From Microbacterium sp. H83 (lineage in GTDB: Bacteria; Actinomycetota; Actinomycetes; Actinomycetales; Microbacteriaceae): a stretch of 64,000 nucleotides of DNA. The notes under the pieces were generated by a model. The model had not been told where the DNA came from, searched no databases, and saw only the letters and a list, made by a program, of their open reading frames with translations. The translations under genes were made by a program, and so were the position numbers. The stretch lies in the NCBI RefSeq assembly GCF_001650405.1, contig NZ_LWCU01000012.1, forward strand, positions 124,001 through 188,000, written 5' to 3'. Positions 51,517 to 60,052 of this stretch are shown here, one piece after another (within the stretch, counting starts at the first letter, position 1; the number at the start of each line of letters is the position of its first letter).

Positions 51517-51806
51517 CAGATGCTCCAGAGCGCGCCGACTCGGTCGTCCGCGTTCCGATACGCCTCGGCGGCCGTGCGCGCCGCGTCCGCGGCTCCGTGC
51601 AGGGCGGCGGCATGCGCTCCCATCTCCTGCAGCCAGCCGGACTGACGCCCCTGGTATGCGGTGGACGCGTCACCCTGCCACTGCCCGGCGAGCGTGCCCG
51701 CGGCGCGCGAGAGCCCCGACAGCCGGTCCTCGATCCCGCTGGCGGCCGCTTCGAGCGCCGCGCCGAGCGCCTCGACCTGCGGGGGCTCCACGGAGTAGTC
51801 GGTCAT
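51516..51806 (-). CDS. WXG100-family type VII secretion target
   Basis: A 96-residue helical-hairpin protein with W43-Q-G45 in the central turn (AGQWQGDASTAYQGR), the mark of EsxA/EsxB-like substrates. It would dimerise and be exported by a FtsK/EccC-type system, but none is in the window. ATG at 51806 overlaps the upstream gene (ATGA). Confidence 0.88.
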   Translation of the reverse strand: MTDYSVEPPQVEALGAALEAAASGIEDRLSGLSRAAGTLAGQWQGDASTAYQGRQSGWLQEMGAHAAALHGAADAARTAAEAYRNADDRVGALWSI

Positions 51807-52288
51807 GCGAGGTTCCCTTCGTCCCGTCGACGCTGCACGTCGGCGATCACCGTCTGGATTCGTTCCGCCGCGGCGCGCAGATGAGCGGCCGATTCTCCGC
51901 GCGCGCCGTTCAGGATGTCGAGTGGCGTCGGCTCCTCGGCCTCGTCCTCCTGCTCCTCCCACAGCTCGCGGAGCTGCGAGAGGTTGTCCCGTGCGCGGCC
52001 CCGCAGGGTCTGGGCGGCGGTGGTCTCGTCGGCTCCGGAGAACACGTCCTCCAGTGTCGTCTGGTGCAGATCGATGCGCTGCTGCACCGTGCGCCACTCC
52101 GGTCCGAGCTCGCCGCTCCGAGCGCGCTCGGCCCGCTCTTCGTCGGCCCGCTCCTCCTCCGCCCGGTCCTCGAGCTCCTGCGCGTCGAGGAGCGCGTGCT
52201 CGGCCTGCACACGTCGCATCAGCTCCATGGCGTATTCGGCGAAGTCGGTCGGCAGGGGCGCCTCGTCGGGGATGTATCCGTGCGCCAT
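51803..52288 (-). CDS. Acidic coiled-coil protein of WXG100 operon
   Basis: A 161-residue, highly charged, all-helical protein. Residues about 20-60 and 95-160 form long acidic coiled coils (ELEDRAEEERADEERAERAR, LRELWEEQEDEAEE). No known domain is recognised. It may pair with the WXG100 protein or with the 398-residue protein upstream. ATG at 52288 is one base after the upstream stop. Confidence 0.72.
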   Translation of the reverse strand: MAHGYIPDEAPLPTDFAEYAMELMRRVQAEHALLDAQELEDRAEEERADEERAERARSGELGPEWRTVQQRIDLHQTTLEDVFSGADETTAAQTLRGRARDNLSQLRELWEEQEDEAEEPTPLDILNGARGESAAHLRAAAERIQTVIADVQRRRDEGNLA

Positions 52289-52289
52289 G

Positions 52290-53486
52290 TCAGACCCTCG
52301 CCGTCGCGCCGCGCACGAGACCCTCGTAGAGGTCGGCCATGCGGAAGTAGTTGTCCGCCATGTCCGCCACGCTCGAGGCCATGCCCGAGACGAGGTCGTA
52401 GATGCGGTTCAGCCATTTGTAGATCTTCATCGCGTAGTTGATGAGGTCGTAGACCGCGAAGCCGGCCTCGACGGCCGCGGCGGCCCAGCCGACGAGCGGG
52501 ACGGCGGCCTCCGCCGCCATTCGCATGAGCTTGCGTTCGAGGTTCTTGAGGACTTTGAGGATCAGACCGGCGATCTCCTTGCTCAGCATCACGATCGCCT
52601 TGAGCGCGCTGCTCACCGTCCCCGCGGGGCCGGCGGCGACGGTGTGCGCCTGCGAGACGACGCCGGCGGCGGCGAGGAACGCCTCAGAGCCCTTGCCGGT
52701 CCACGACGCCATCGGGGGCAGCAGACCCATCGCGTTCTGTCCGAGGCCGCGGAGCGCGTCGCCGGTGTGGGTCCAGGCGAAGGATGCCTCGCGCATGCGC
52801 ACCCAGTTGCCCGCGAACGGCTTCGTCGCCTCCTCCAGCAGGGAGAACCCGGCGAGCTGCTCGAACAGCCAGTCCACCGAGCCGAAGATCACGCCGGCCT
52901 TCCAGCGGATGCTCTCGATCTCGGGGTCCTCGGCGTGCGGCGCCGGCAGGTAGGAGCGCACGTCGACGATCTCCGAGACGGATCGCGAGGACGACAGGCC
53001 GTCGGCGACGCGGCGCCCGGCCTGGTCGCCGGTGCCGTCGGCCCACTCCGCCATCGAGTAGCCGTCCCAGAAGGCCTGGTTGAAGACGTTGCCGTCGGCG
53101 TCGTCATAGCGCGACGGAGCGGACTGCTGCGCGCCGCCGAGCGTCGGAGCAGACGGAGCGATGTAGCCCGGCATGGTCGCGCCCAGCGTGCCGGCCACCG
53201 CACTCGCGGCCTCGTACGCCGCACGATCGGCCTCGAGATAGATCTCTCTGGTCTGCGTCATCTTCTCGGCGCCCGCGCCGAAGGCCTTGCCCGAGAACTC
53301 CGCGACCTTGTCGCCGGCGTCCACCACGGCCTCGTTCAACGGCTGCAGCAGCTGCAGGATGAGGCCGAGGTCGCCGTTCGTGAGCCGGGCGTACTGGGCG
53401 AGATGCTCCCGCACCGCCTGCGCGTGCCCCTCCTGGTGCTCGAGCACCTGCGTCGCCAGCGACATGTTCGACAGGATGATGTCCAT
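52290..53486 (-). CDS. Large WXG-like type VII secretion-associated protein
   Basis: A 398-residue helical protein. The N-terminal 100 residues form a helical bundle like an ESX substrate. Around residues 260-270 the turn MASWTGKGSEAF has a WxG motif (W262, G264) inside a second bundle. Residues 285-345 are hydrophobic (VSSALKAIVMLSKEIAGLIL, then AAVPLVGWAAAAVEAGFAVY). No toxin domain is seen at the C terminus. It heads the operon and has a G9 tract right before its start, where the ribosome would bind. Confidence 0.75.
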   Translation of the reverse strand: MDIILSNMSLATQVLEHQEGHAQAVREHLAQYARLTNGDLGLILQLLQPLNEAVVDAGDKVAEFSGKAFGAGAEKMTQTREIYLEADRAAYEAASAVAGTLGATMPGYIAPSAPTLGGAQQSAPSRYDDADGNVFNQAFWDGYSMAEWADGTGDQAGRRVADGLSSSRSVSEIVDVRSYLPAPHAEDPEIESIRWKAGVIFGSVDWLFEQLAGFSLLEEATKPFAGNWVRMREASFAWTHTGDALRGLGQNAMGLLPPMASWTGKGSEAFLAAAGVVSQAHTVAAGPAGTVSSALKAIVMLSKEIAGLILKVLKNLERKLMRMAAEAAVPLVGWAAAAVEAGFAVYDLINYAMKIYKWLNRIYDLVSGMASSVADMADNYFRMADLYEGLVRGATARV

Positions 53487-53489
53487 GGT

Positions 53490-53498
53490 CCCCCCCCC
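53490..53498 (-). repeat. Nine-G tract at the ribosome site of the WXG operon
   Basis: On the minus strand nine consecutive Gs lie four bases before the ATG at 53486. They are the only Shine-Dalgarno candidate. Such tracts change length by slippage and can alter spacing and expression. Confidence 0.8.
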
Positions 53499-53515
53499 TG
53501 GTTCTATCGACAGCC

Positions 53516-53521
53516 AGCGTA
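53516..53521 (-). promoter_or_regulatory. -10 box of the WXG operon
   Basis: TACGCT lies about 30 nt before the ATG at 53486, on the far side of the G9 tract, giving a short leader that includes it. Confidence 0.4.
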
Positions 53522-53532
53522 GCGGACGACGG

Positions 53533-55128
53533 TCAGGAAGCGGCCTGCAGCTCCTCGTCCACGCCGTCGGGGTGCACGAGCGGCTCGGAGCGTCGCGTGG
53601 AGCGGATGGGGTGGCCGGTGGTCGAGAGGCAGCGCCCTGTCGCGAGATCCCACTTCCAGTCGTGCATGCTGCAGGTGAGGATGCCCTCGCCGTCGACCGT
53701 CCCCGTACGGGTCAGGTCGGCTCGGAGATGCGGGCAGCGACGCTGCACGACCCAGTCGCCGATCTCGGCATCCTCGGTCTGATCCGTCTGCTCCTGATAC
53801 CAGTTCTCGACGTACTCGATCCGGTCGACGGAGAGGCACTTGAGGAAGGTCGTCAGGAACTCGTTGAACTTGCCGCTGCGGCCGACGCTGAACTGCATCG
53901 ACAGGAAGATCGAGTTCGACCAGTCGATCTCGTGGTCGCGGATGTTCGTCGAGACGAGGTCGGCGGGGATGGTGTACCAGTAGATGCACTCCTCCCCCGC
54001 GTACTCGCGCACCTTGGCGCGCGGGAAGTCGACCACCATGTCGAGGTCGCCGATCCGGAAGCGGACGCATCCTCCGACGCCGAGGCGGATCGTGCGCGAC
54101 TTCTTCAGCAGCGGCTCCCACCAGGTCTTCAGCGCGTCGAGGATCTCCGCCGCGGGGAGGACCTCCGCCCGCGATGCCTCTTCGTCAAGGATCTCCTGCT
54201 GACGGGAGGCGCGCTGCTCCTCGAGATACGCCCACTTGTCGTCGAAGATGTGGGCGAGCTCGTCCTCGGTGTAGAGCGACTGCTCGGTGGTCACCGCACC
54301 GCCGTCGACGGTCACGACCGTGCCCGGCACGAAGAGGTGCCCGTCGTACTGCGGCGAGAGCTCCTTCATGTGCGCGAGGAACTGCTTCTGATCCGTGAAG
54401 ATCGACTCGCCGTTGCGGCCCATGCCGTTGAAGTCGAACAGATCGTCGCGCAGGAACATCGGCGGCCCCGCCATCGGGAAGACGTGCGGGGCGTCGACCT
54501 TGTCGATGTAGTACATGGCCCGCTTGTTCTGCGCATCGCGCTTGAGCCCCGCGAAGTTCTGCTTGGCGTCGAGCGGAAGGTCGTAGACCATGGGCCACCA
54601 GATGGCGCCGGAGACCTGCGTGAAGTACGCGTCGGGCTTGCCGAAGTGCAGCAGCTTCTCGAGGTCGAGGGGGTGCGAGTCGTTCTGGTTCAGCACCGAT
54701 CCGGTGCCGTCGTCGACGCTCAGCGACGAGTCGCCGATCGGTCCGTCGCTCGGCGCGCGCAGAGGCGTGATCATGATCTTGAGGTCGCCGCGTTCGATGA
54801 TCTCGCCGGCGGGCGCGTACGTGATGTTGGTGTAGCCGAGCGCGCGGATGTCCTGCTCGAGATCGTCGATCGGGTACTCGGGCAGGAGCACCTCGATGTC
54901 CTTGCGGATGTAGCGCTCGAGCAGCGCGGGATCGAAGTGGTCGCGGTGCCGGTGCGAGATGTAGAGGAAGTCCGCCTCCCGACCGAAGCGCTCCCAGTCG
55001 AGGGCGCGGTTGTCGGGGAACGGGAACCAGGAGCCGAAGAACGACGGCCCGAGAACCGGGTCGCAGATGATGTTCCCGCCGACCGTCTCGATGAACATCC
55101 CGGCGTGGCCGAGTCCCGTGATCCGCAT
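53533..55128 (-). CDS. Metallo-beta-lactamase fold/Rieske [2Fe-2S] fusion protein
   Basis: A 531-residue two-domain protein. The N-terminal half is an UlaG-like metallo-hydrolase with ISHRHRDHFDP (HxHxDH). The C terminus is a Rieske cluster domain with C465-x-H467 (RRCPHLRADL) and C486-x2-H489 (TCSMHDWKWD). The same two modules occur, in the reverse order, in the CMP-Neu5Ac hydroxylase. It may hydroxylate or oxidise a substrate held by the hydrolase domain; the substrate is unknown. The ATG at 55128 has a strong AGGAGG site. Confidence 0.85.
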   Translation of the reverse strand: MRITGLGHAGMFIETVGGNIICDPVLGPSFFGSWFPFPDNRALDWERFGREADFLYISHRHRDHFDPALLERYIRKDIEVLLPEYPIDDLEQDIRALGYTNITYAPAGEIIERGDLKIMITPLRAPSDGPIGDSSLSVDDGTGSVLNQNDSHPLDLEKLLHFGKPDAYFTQVSGAIWWPMVYDLPLDAKQNFAGLKRDAQNKRAMYYIDKVDAPHVFPMAGPPMFLRDDLFDFNGMGRNGESIFTDQKQFLAHMKELSPQYDGHLFVPGTVVTVDGGAVTTEQSLYTEDELAHIFDDKWAYLEEQRASRQQEILDEEASRAEVLPAAEILDALKTWWEPLLKKSRTIRLGVGGCVRFRIGDLDMVVDFPRAKVREYAGEECIYWYTIPADLVSTNIRDHEIDWSNSIFLSMQFSVGRSGKFNEFLTTFLKCLSVDRIEYVENWYQEQTDQTEDAEIGDWVVQRRCPHLRADLTRTGTVDGEGILTCSMHDWKWDLATGRCLSTTGHPIRSTRRSEPLVHPDGVDEELQAAS

Positions 55129-55154
55129 GCATTCCTCCTGAAGTGAACCGTACG

Positions 55155-55160
55155 AGTCTA
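55155..55160 (-). promoter_or_regulatory. -10 box of the MBL-Rieske gene
   Basis: TAGACT lies 26 nt before the ATG at 55128, giving a short leader that includes the AGGAGG site. Confidence 0.5.
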
Positions 55161-55202
55161 ACGGCGGCCTCCTGAAGGGCCGCGGGGACCGGCCGGGAGA
55201 AA

Positions 55203-58200
55203 TCATCCCTCGTCGAAGAGGCCCTTGATGTCGTCGGCCGTGAGCGACTGCGCGAAGAGCTCCTCGTCGTCCATGACGGCCGTGAAGAGCCGCGCCTTGC
55301 GCTGCTGCAGCTGCAGGACCTTCTCCTCGATCGTGCCGGTGGAGATCATCCGGTAGACGAACACCTGACTCGTCTGACCGATGCGGTGCGTGCGGTCGAT
55401 GGCCTGCGCCTCCGCCGCGGGGTTCCACCAGGGATCGAGCAGGAACACGTAGTCGGCCTCGGTCAGGGTGAGACCGAAGCCGCCGGCCTTGAGGCTGATG
55501 AGGAACACCGGCTGCTCCCCCGTCTTGAACCCGTCGATCACATCCTGTCGACGCCGCGTCGACCCGTCGAGGTGCGCGTACGGGATGCCGGCGGCCCGCA
55601 GTCGATCGGCGGCCATGTCGAGGAAGGATGTGAACTGGCTGAACACGAGAGCGCGGTGGCCCTCCGCCTGCAGCTCGACGACGCGATCGAGCAGCGTGTC
55701 GAGCTTCGCGGAGCCGATCTCGGCGTCGTTCTCGTCCACGAGGCCGGGGGCGAGGCTCAGCATCCGCAGCAGCGTGAGCGACCGGAAGACGATGAAGCGA
55801 TGCCGGTCGAGATCGTCGAGCAGTCCGAGGACCTTCTGGCGTTCGCGCTGCAGCACGACGTCGTAGAGAGCGCGATGCTCGGCTCCCAGCTCGACCTCGA
55901 GGAGCTGCTCCTGCTTCTCCGGGAGATCCGACGCGACGAGCTCCTTCGTGCGCCGGAGGACGAGCGGTCTGATGCGCCGGCGCAGCTGCGCGAGCCGCCG
56001 GGCCCGGTATTCGCCGCCCTCCTCGTTCTCGGGCACCTTGCCCTTCTCGATCGGCTGGATGTAGCGGTCCCGGAACTTGCGCGCGGAGGGGAAGAGCCCG
56101 GGGGCCGCCAGCTTCAGGAGCGCCCACAGCTCGGAGAGGCTGTTCTCCATCGGCGTGCCCGTGACCGCGAAGGTCACGTCGGCGCGGAAGGTCGCGATCG
56201 CGCGATGCAGCTTCGTCTGCGGATTCTTGACGAACTGCGCCTCATCGAGGATGAGACCCGCCCATTCCACCTGTCGGAACGCGTCCTCGTCGAGCCGGGC
56301 GACCGTGTAGGAGCTCACGACCAGATCTGCGGATGCCGCGGCCGCGGTCAGTGCTCCCGCCCGCTTTCCGCTCGTGCTGTCGACGATCGTGACGCGCAGC
56401 CCCGGGGTGAACCGCGCGGCCTCGGACCGCCACGTGCTGAGCACCGAGGTGGGCGCCAGCACCAGGAAGGGACGCGTCTCCCCCGTCTCCCTGGTGTGCT
56501 GCACGAACGAGAGCAGCTGGAGGGTCTTGCCCAGGCCCATGTCGTCCGCGAGGATGCCGCCGAGACGGTGGCGCCACAGGAACGCGAGCCAGTCGAACCC
56601 CGTCTTCTGGTACGGGCGCAGCTCGGCCCGCACGCCCTCCGGGAGCGCGGTCGCCGGCACTCCGGTCGCCTCGCGAAGGCCCTGGGCCGTGGCGCGCCAG
56701 CTGACCGCGGGCTGCGCCTCGTCGGCGAGGTCCTCGAACTCCTCCCAGAGGTCGGTCTGATAGCGGCTGATGCGAGGGCCGGTCTCCCACTCGTCGAGCT
56801 CCCCGGCCTCCTCGATGAGGTCCCGCAGGCGATCCAGGGCCGGATGGCTCAGCGAGAAGTAGCCGCCGTCGGCGAGCAGCAGCTTCTTCCTGCCCTTGCT
56901 CAGCGCCGTGAACAGGGGCCCGAAGGGGATGCGGCGACCGTCGATCGTCACGAGGATGCCGAGGTCGAACCAGTCGGAGTCGGTGGTCTCGACGGTGGTG
57001 ACGGTGACATCGGGAGAGCCGGTGAGCTCGCGGTACTCCTTGCGCTCGCCCGTCGTCGTGACCGTGACGCCGATGCGTTCGAGGGCGGGAGCCACCTCGG
57101 CCACGAAGGCCGCCGCGTCGATGTCGTGCAGAGACCCGGCGGGCCGGAAGCTGGTCGGCCGATGCTCCTGCCACACGGACTCGATCTCGGCGCGGATCGC
57201 CGCCTCGGCAGCGACATCGCGGACGGCCGACTCGCTCCATGCGAACGGCACCGTGCCGAATGTCCCGTACGACCACTCGAACGTGTAGCTCACCACGTCG
57301 CCGCGCTCGAACGCGATGGTGAGCACCGGCGTCGGCGACGGGACGTGGGGCAGTGCGACCGGGCCGACCGTGCGCACGGCCGAGCGCCGGGCGAGCAGTG
57401 GATACGCCGAGTCGATGAAGGCCTGCTCCTCGGCCGCCGGGACGACCAGCGGGGCGGGGCTGGCGAGCAGGGCTCTGGTCTGCTCGCTGAGCGGTGCCTC
57501 GGCCAGCGTGAGCTCCATGCGACGGCCGACGAGTTCGGCGACGTACAGACCGGTGCGCCCGATCGGGTGCGCCAGCCCCTCCGGCACCTCGCGACCGTCC
57601 ACCCGCACCTCCGCGGCGACGGAGAGCGAGCCGTCGTCCGCTCGGGCGATGCGCGCCGTGACCTCCGCGGTCGATGCCAGAGACACGGCGGCGCTCTTCT
57701 GACTGGACACGATCGGGATGCCGAGATCCGGTCCCGTCCGCAGGTGCGCCCAGAGGAGCGCGGATTCGATCTGGTCCACCACGAGCCACTCCCCGGCGTT
57801 GCCGGAGAGCAGCGAATCGCGGGAGATGCTCAGGAGATCGCCGAACCACCGGTTCTGCACGCGTCCGAACTGCGCGGCGTCCCGGCGCACCGCGTCCCAC
57901 CCGGCGTGCCCCTGGATCCAGGCACCGGTCTGCGCGCTGCGCATCAGCGGACGGATGGCGAGCAGCAGCTCCCCGTCGGCCTTCGCGAGATCGCGGGGCG
58001 TCGCGGGGCGCACCGGGCGCGGCCCCCAGTTCGTGTCGGCCCGGCTCGCCCGGTGGCGCAGCTCGACGCCCAGCGCGAGCGGCAGCGTGTGCCGACCGGC
58101 CGCCGGGTCCATCAGGGTCCGCCAGGACGCGGCCGGGATCGGAGCGGAGGGCGCGGCAGCCGGCTGCGCCGACGGCGCCGACGGCGCCTCGAGCGCAGCC

Positions 58201-58508
58201 GCCTGCTGGGAGTACTCGTGCACGTTCGACGCCAGGAGCGTCGCGACGACATGCTTGCACCCCGACCGCACGGGGCACGAGCACCCGGTCGTGCGGAGTC
58301 GGCGTCGGCCGTTGGAGTCGACGAAGACGACCTCGGTCAGGTACTGCGCGTCATTGCTGCCGCGCACATGGCCCTCGAGCTCGAGTAGGTCCTCGTGCCA
58401 GACGACGTCGAGGACGTTCCCCTCGCGGAAGTACGCCAGGCCGCGCTTGTAGCCGCCGGCGTCCGTGATCTGCATGAGTTCGCGGAGATCGACGTGCGGC
58501 GCGGGCAT
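55203..58508 (-). CDS. SWIM zinc-finger SNF2-family helicase
   Basis: An 1101-residue Swi2/Snf2 ATPase. The N terminus has a SWIM zinc motif (CSCPVRSGCKH, about residues 75-90), followed by a long linker with Ala/Pro repeats and a bacterial SNF2-associated domain. The motor has Walker A DDMGLGKT, box II DEAQ, GTPMENS and motif VI QAIDRTHRIGQ. It translocates on duplex DNA and may strip or remodel proteins (RapA-like) at transcription or repair sites. ATG at 58508 was chosen; the ORF opens upstream but overlaps a hairpin. The gene stands alone behind the nusB operon. Confidence 0.93.
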   Translation of the reverse strand: MPAPHVDLRELMQITDAGGYKRGLAYFREGNVLDVVWHEDLLELEGHVRGSNDAQYLTEVVFVDSNGRRRLRTTGCSCPVRSGCKHVVATLLASNVHEYSQQAAALEAPSAPSAQPAAAPSAPIPAASWRTLMDPAAGRHTLPLALGVELRHRASRADTNWGPRPVRPATPRDLAKADGELLLAIRPLMRSAQTGAWIQGHAGWDAVRRDAAQFGRVQNRWFGDLLSISRDSLLSGNAGEWLVVDQIESALLWAHLRTGPDLGIPIVSSQKSAAVSLASTAEVTARIARADDGSLSVAAEVRVDGREVPEGLAHPIGRTGLYVAELVGRRMELTLAEAPLSEQTRALLASPAPLVVPAAEEQAFIDSAYPLLARRSAVRTVGPVALPHVPSPTPVLTIAFERGDVVSYTFEWSYGTFGTVPFAWSESAVRDVAAEAAIRAEIESVWQEHRPTSFRPAGSLHDIDAAAFVAEVAPALERIGVTVTTTGERKEYRELTGSPDVTVTTVETTDSDWFDLGILVTIDGRRIPFGPLFTALSKGRKKLLLADGGYFSLSHPALDRLRDLIEEAGELDEWETGPRISRYQTDLWEEFEDLADEAQPAVSWRATAQGLREATGVPATALPEGVRAELRPYQKTGFDWLAFLWRHRLGGILADDMGLGKTLQLLSFVQHTRETGETRPFLVLAPTSVLSTWRSEAARFTPGLRVTIVDSTSGKRAGALTAAAASADLVVSSYTVARLDEDAFRQVEWAGLILDEAQFVKNPQTKLHRAIATFRADVTFAVTGTPMENSLSELWALLKLAAPGLFPSARKFRDRYIQPIEKGKVPENEEGGEYRARRLAQLRRRIRPLVLRRTKELVASDLPEKQEQLLEVELGAEHRALYDVVLQRERQKVLGLLDDLDRHRFIVFRSLTLLRMLSLAPGLVDENDAEIGSAKLDTLLDRVVELQAEGHRALVFSQFTSFLDMAADRLRAAGIPYAHLDGSTRRRQDVIDGFKTGEQPVFLISLKAGGFGLTLTEADYVFLLDPWWNPAAEAQAIDRTHRIGQTSQVFVYRMISTGTIEEKVLQLQQRKARLFTAVMDDEELFAQSLTADDIKGLFDEG

Positions 58509-58522
58509 GGCCCCATCCTTCC

Positions 58523-58550
58523 CGCGGCATCCGACATCCGGGATGCCGCG
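58523..58550 (-). terminator. Hairpin after nusB
   Basis: A 10-bp stem (CGCGGCATCC with GGATGCCGCG) with an 8-nt loop lies between the nusB stop and the SNF2 start. No T-run follows, so the terminator role is likely but not certain. Confidence 0.5.
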
Positions 58551-58563
58551 CCTCGGGTCGTCG

Positions 58564-58974
58564 TCAGGCGGCGCGAGCCACGCGGGCGAGCACGCCGTGC
58601 ACGAACGCGCCGGAGTCGTCGGTCGAGAACTCCTTCGCGAGCTCCACGGCCTCGTCGATCGCGACCGCGGTGGGCACCTCGTCGTTGAACAGGATCTCCC
58701 AGACGCCGATGCGCAGGAGCGCACGATCGACCGCGGGCATCCGCTCGAGCTTCCAGTCGCGGCTGTGCGTGGTGATCTGCTCGTCGATCTCGTCGCGGTT
58801 GTCGATGATGCCGTCGACGACCTCTCGGGCGTAGAGCCACGAGGCCTCGCGGGCGGGCTCGGACGCCGCGCGCTTGGCCTCGGCCGCCAGTGCGACGGCG
58901 ACCTCGTCGCCGCGGACGTCGGCGGAGAACAGGATGTCGAGTGCGCGCTTGCGCGCCTTCGTGCGGGCGCTCAC
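58564..58974 (-). CDS. nusB: Transcription antitermination factor NusB
   Basis: A 136-residue helical protein that binds boxA RNA with NusE to let rRNA operons be read through. Landmarks are RTKARKRALDILFSADVRG, VVDGIIDNRDEIDE and AIDEAVELAKEFSTDDSGAFVHGVL. The start is GTG at 58974, four bases after the efp stop. Confidence 0.95.
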   Translation of the reverse strand: MSARTKARKRALDILFSADVRGDEVAVALAAEAKRAASEPAREASWLYAREVVDGIIDNRDEIDEQITTHSRDWKLERMPAVDRALLRIGVWEILFNDEVPTAVAIDEAVELAKEFSTDDSGAFVHGVLARVARAA

Positions 58975-58977
58975 GCC

Positions 58978-59538
58978 TTACTTCTCGCGGCCGAGGTAGT
59001 CACCGGTGCGGGTGTCGACCTTGACCTTGGTGCCGGCCTCGACGAACAGCGGCACCTGGATCTCGTAGCCGGTCTCGAGGGTCGCGGGCTTGGTGCCGGC
59101 AGACGAGCGGTCGCCCTGCAGACCCGGCTCCGTGTACGTGATCTCGAGGATCACCGAGGCGGGGAGGTCGATGTAGAGCGGGTTGCCGTTGTTCAGCGCG
59201 ATGGTGACCTGCTGGTTCTCGAGCAGGAAGTTCTTCGCGTCGCCGACCGTGGGAGCGCCGACCGTGATCTGGTCGAAGTCCGTCTGGTCCATGAAGACGT
59301 AGCCGTCGCCGTCGGTGTACAGGTACGTGAAGTCGCGGCGGTCGACGTTCTCGATGTCGATCTTCGCGCCGGCGTTGTAGGTGCGGTCGACGACCTTGCC
59401 CGAGACGACGTTCTTCAGCTTGGTGCGCACGAACGCGCCGCCCTTGCCGGGCTTGACGTGCTGGAACTCGATGACGCTCCAGAGCTGCCCGTCGATGCTG
59501 AGGACGACGCCGTTCTTGATGTCTGCGGTAGATGCCAT
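58978..59538 (-). CDS. efp: Translation elongation factor P
   Basis: A 186-residue, three-domain factor that rescues ribosomes stalled at polyproline. The loop that reaches the peptidyl-transferase centre is [15 protein letters not shown], with Lys at its tip. The C-terminal signature [25 protein letters not shown] closes the third domain. ATG at 59538 was chosen over the longer frame in the upstream gap. The gene has its own -10 box. Confidence 0.97.
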   Translation of the reverse strand: MASTADIKNGVVLSIDGQLWSVIEFQHVKPGKGGAFVRTKLKNVVSGKVVDRTYNAGAKIDIENVDRRDFTYLYTDGDGYVFMDQTDFDQITVGAPTVGDAKNFLLENQQVTIALNNGNPLYIDLPASVILEITYTEPGLQGDRSSAGTKPATLETGYEIQVPLFVEAGTKVKVDTRTGDYLGREK

Positions 59539-59608
59539 GCGCTGAAGGTTCCGTTTCGTGAGTCTGCGGGGCCGCTCGAACCAGGTGGACTGGGTGGGCC
59601 GAGAGTCG

Positions 59609-59614
59609 ATTCTA
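59609..59614 (-). promoter_or_regulatory. -10 box of efp overlapping the aroQ stop
   Basis: TAGAAT contains the TAG stop codon of aroQ (59612-59614) and predicts a leader of about 65 nt for efp-nusB. Confidence 0.45.
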
Positions 59615-60052
59615 CGGGATGAGCGCCGCGAGCTGCCGCACGGCGCTCGCATACCCCTCGACGCCTTCGCCGATCACCCGCACCGCGGCGACGTCGTGGA
59701 GGTAGGAGTGGTGACGGAACTCCTCGCGTGCGTACACATCCGAGATGTGCACCTCGGCGAACGGCAGGGCGACGCCCGTCAGCGCGTCGCGCAGGGCGAC
59801 CGAGGTGTGGGTCAGCCCCCCGGGATTGATGACGACGGCGGCGCAGTCCTCGCGCGCGGCGTGGATCGCGTCGATGAGGACGCCCTCGTGATTGCTCTGG
59901 ATGGCGCGCACGTCGAACCCCTCTGCTGCGGCGGCGTCCGCGGTCAGCCGCTCGACGTCGGCGAGAGTCGCCGTGCCGTAGACGTCCGGCTCACGGCTGC
60001 CCAGCAGATTCAGGTTCGGCCCGTTCACGAGGAGGATCCGCCGGCGGGTCAC
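59612..60052 (-). CDS. aroQ: 3-dehydroquinate dehydratase, type II
   Basis: A 146-residue dodecamer-forming enzyme, third step of the shikimate pathway. Motifs are [16 protein letters not shown] (with catalytic Tyr in DVYG), [25 protein letters not shown] and [17 protein letters not shown]. The start is GTG at 60052, overlapping the aroB stop (GTGA). Confidence 0.96.
   Translation of the reverse strand: MTRRRILLVNGPNLNLLGSREPDVYGTATLADVERLTADAAAAEGFDVRAIQSNHEGVLIDAIHAAREDCAAVVINPGGLTHTSVALRDALTGVALPFAEVHISDVYAREEFRHHSYLHDVAAVRVIGEGVEGYASAVRQLAALIP

Noticed and set aside
58523..58550. SNF2 gene start upstream of 58508
   Set aside because: The upstream extension crosses the hairpin and has no better ribosome site; the ATG at 58508 gives the expected N terminus before the SWIM motif.
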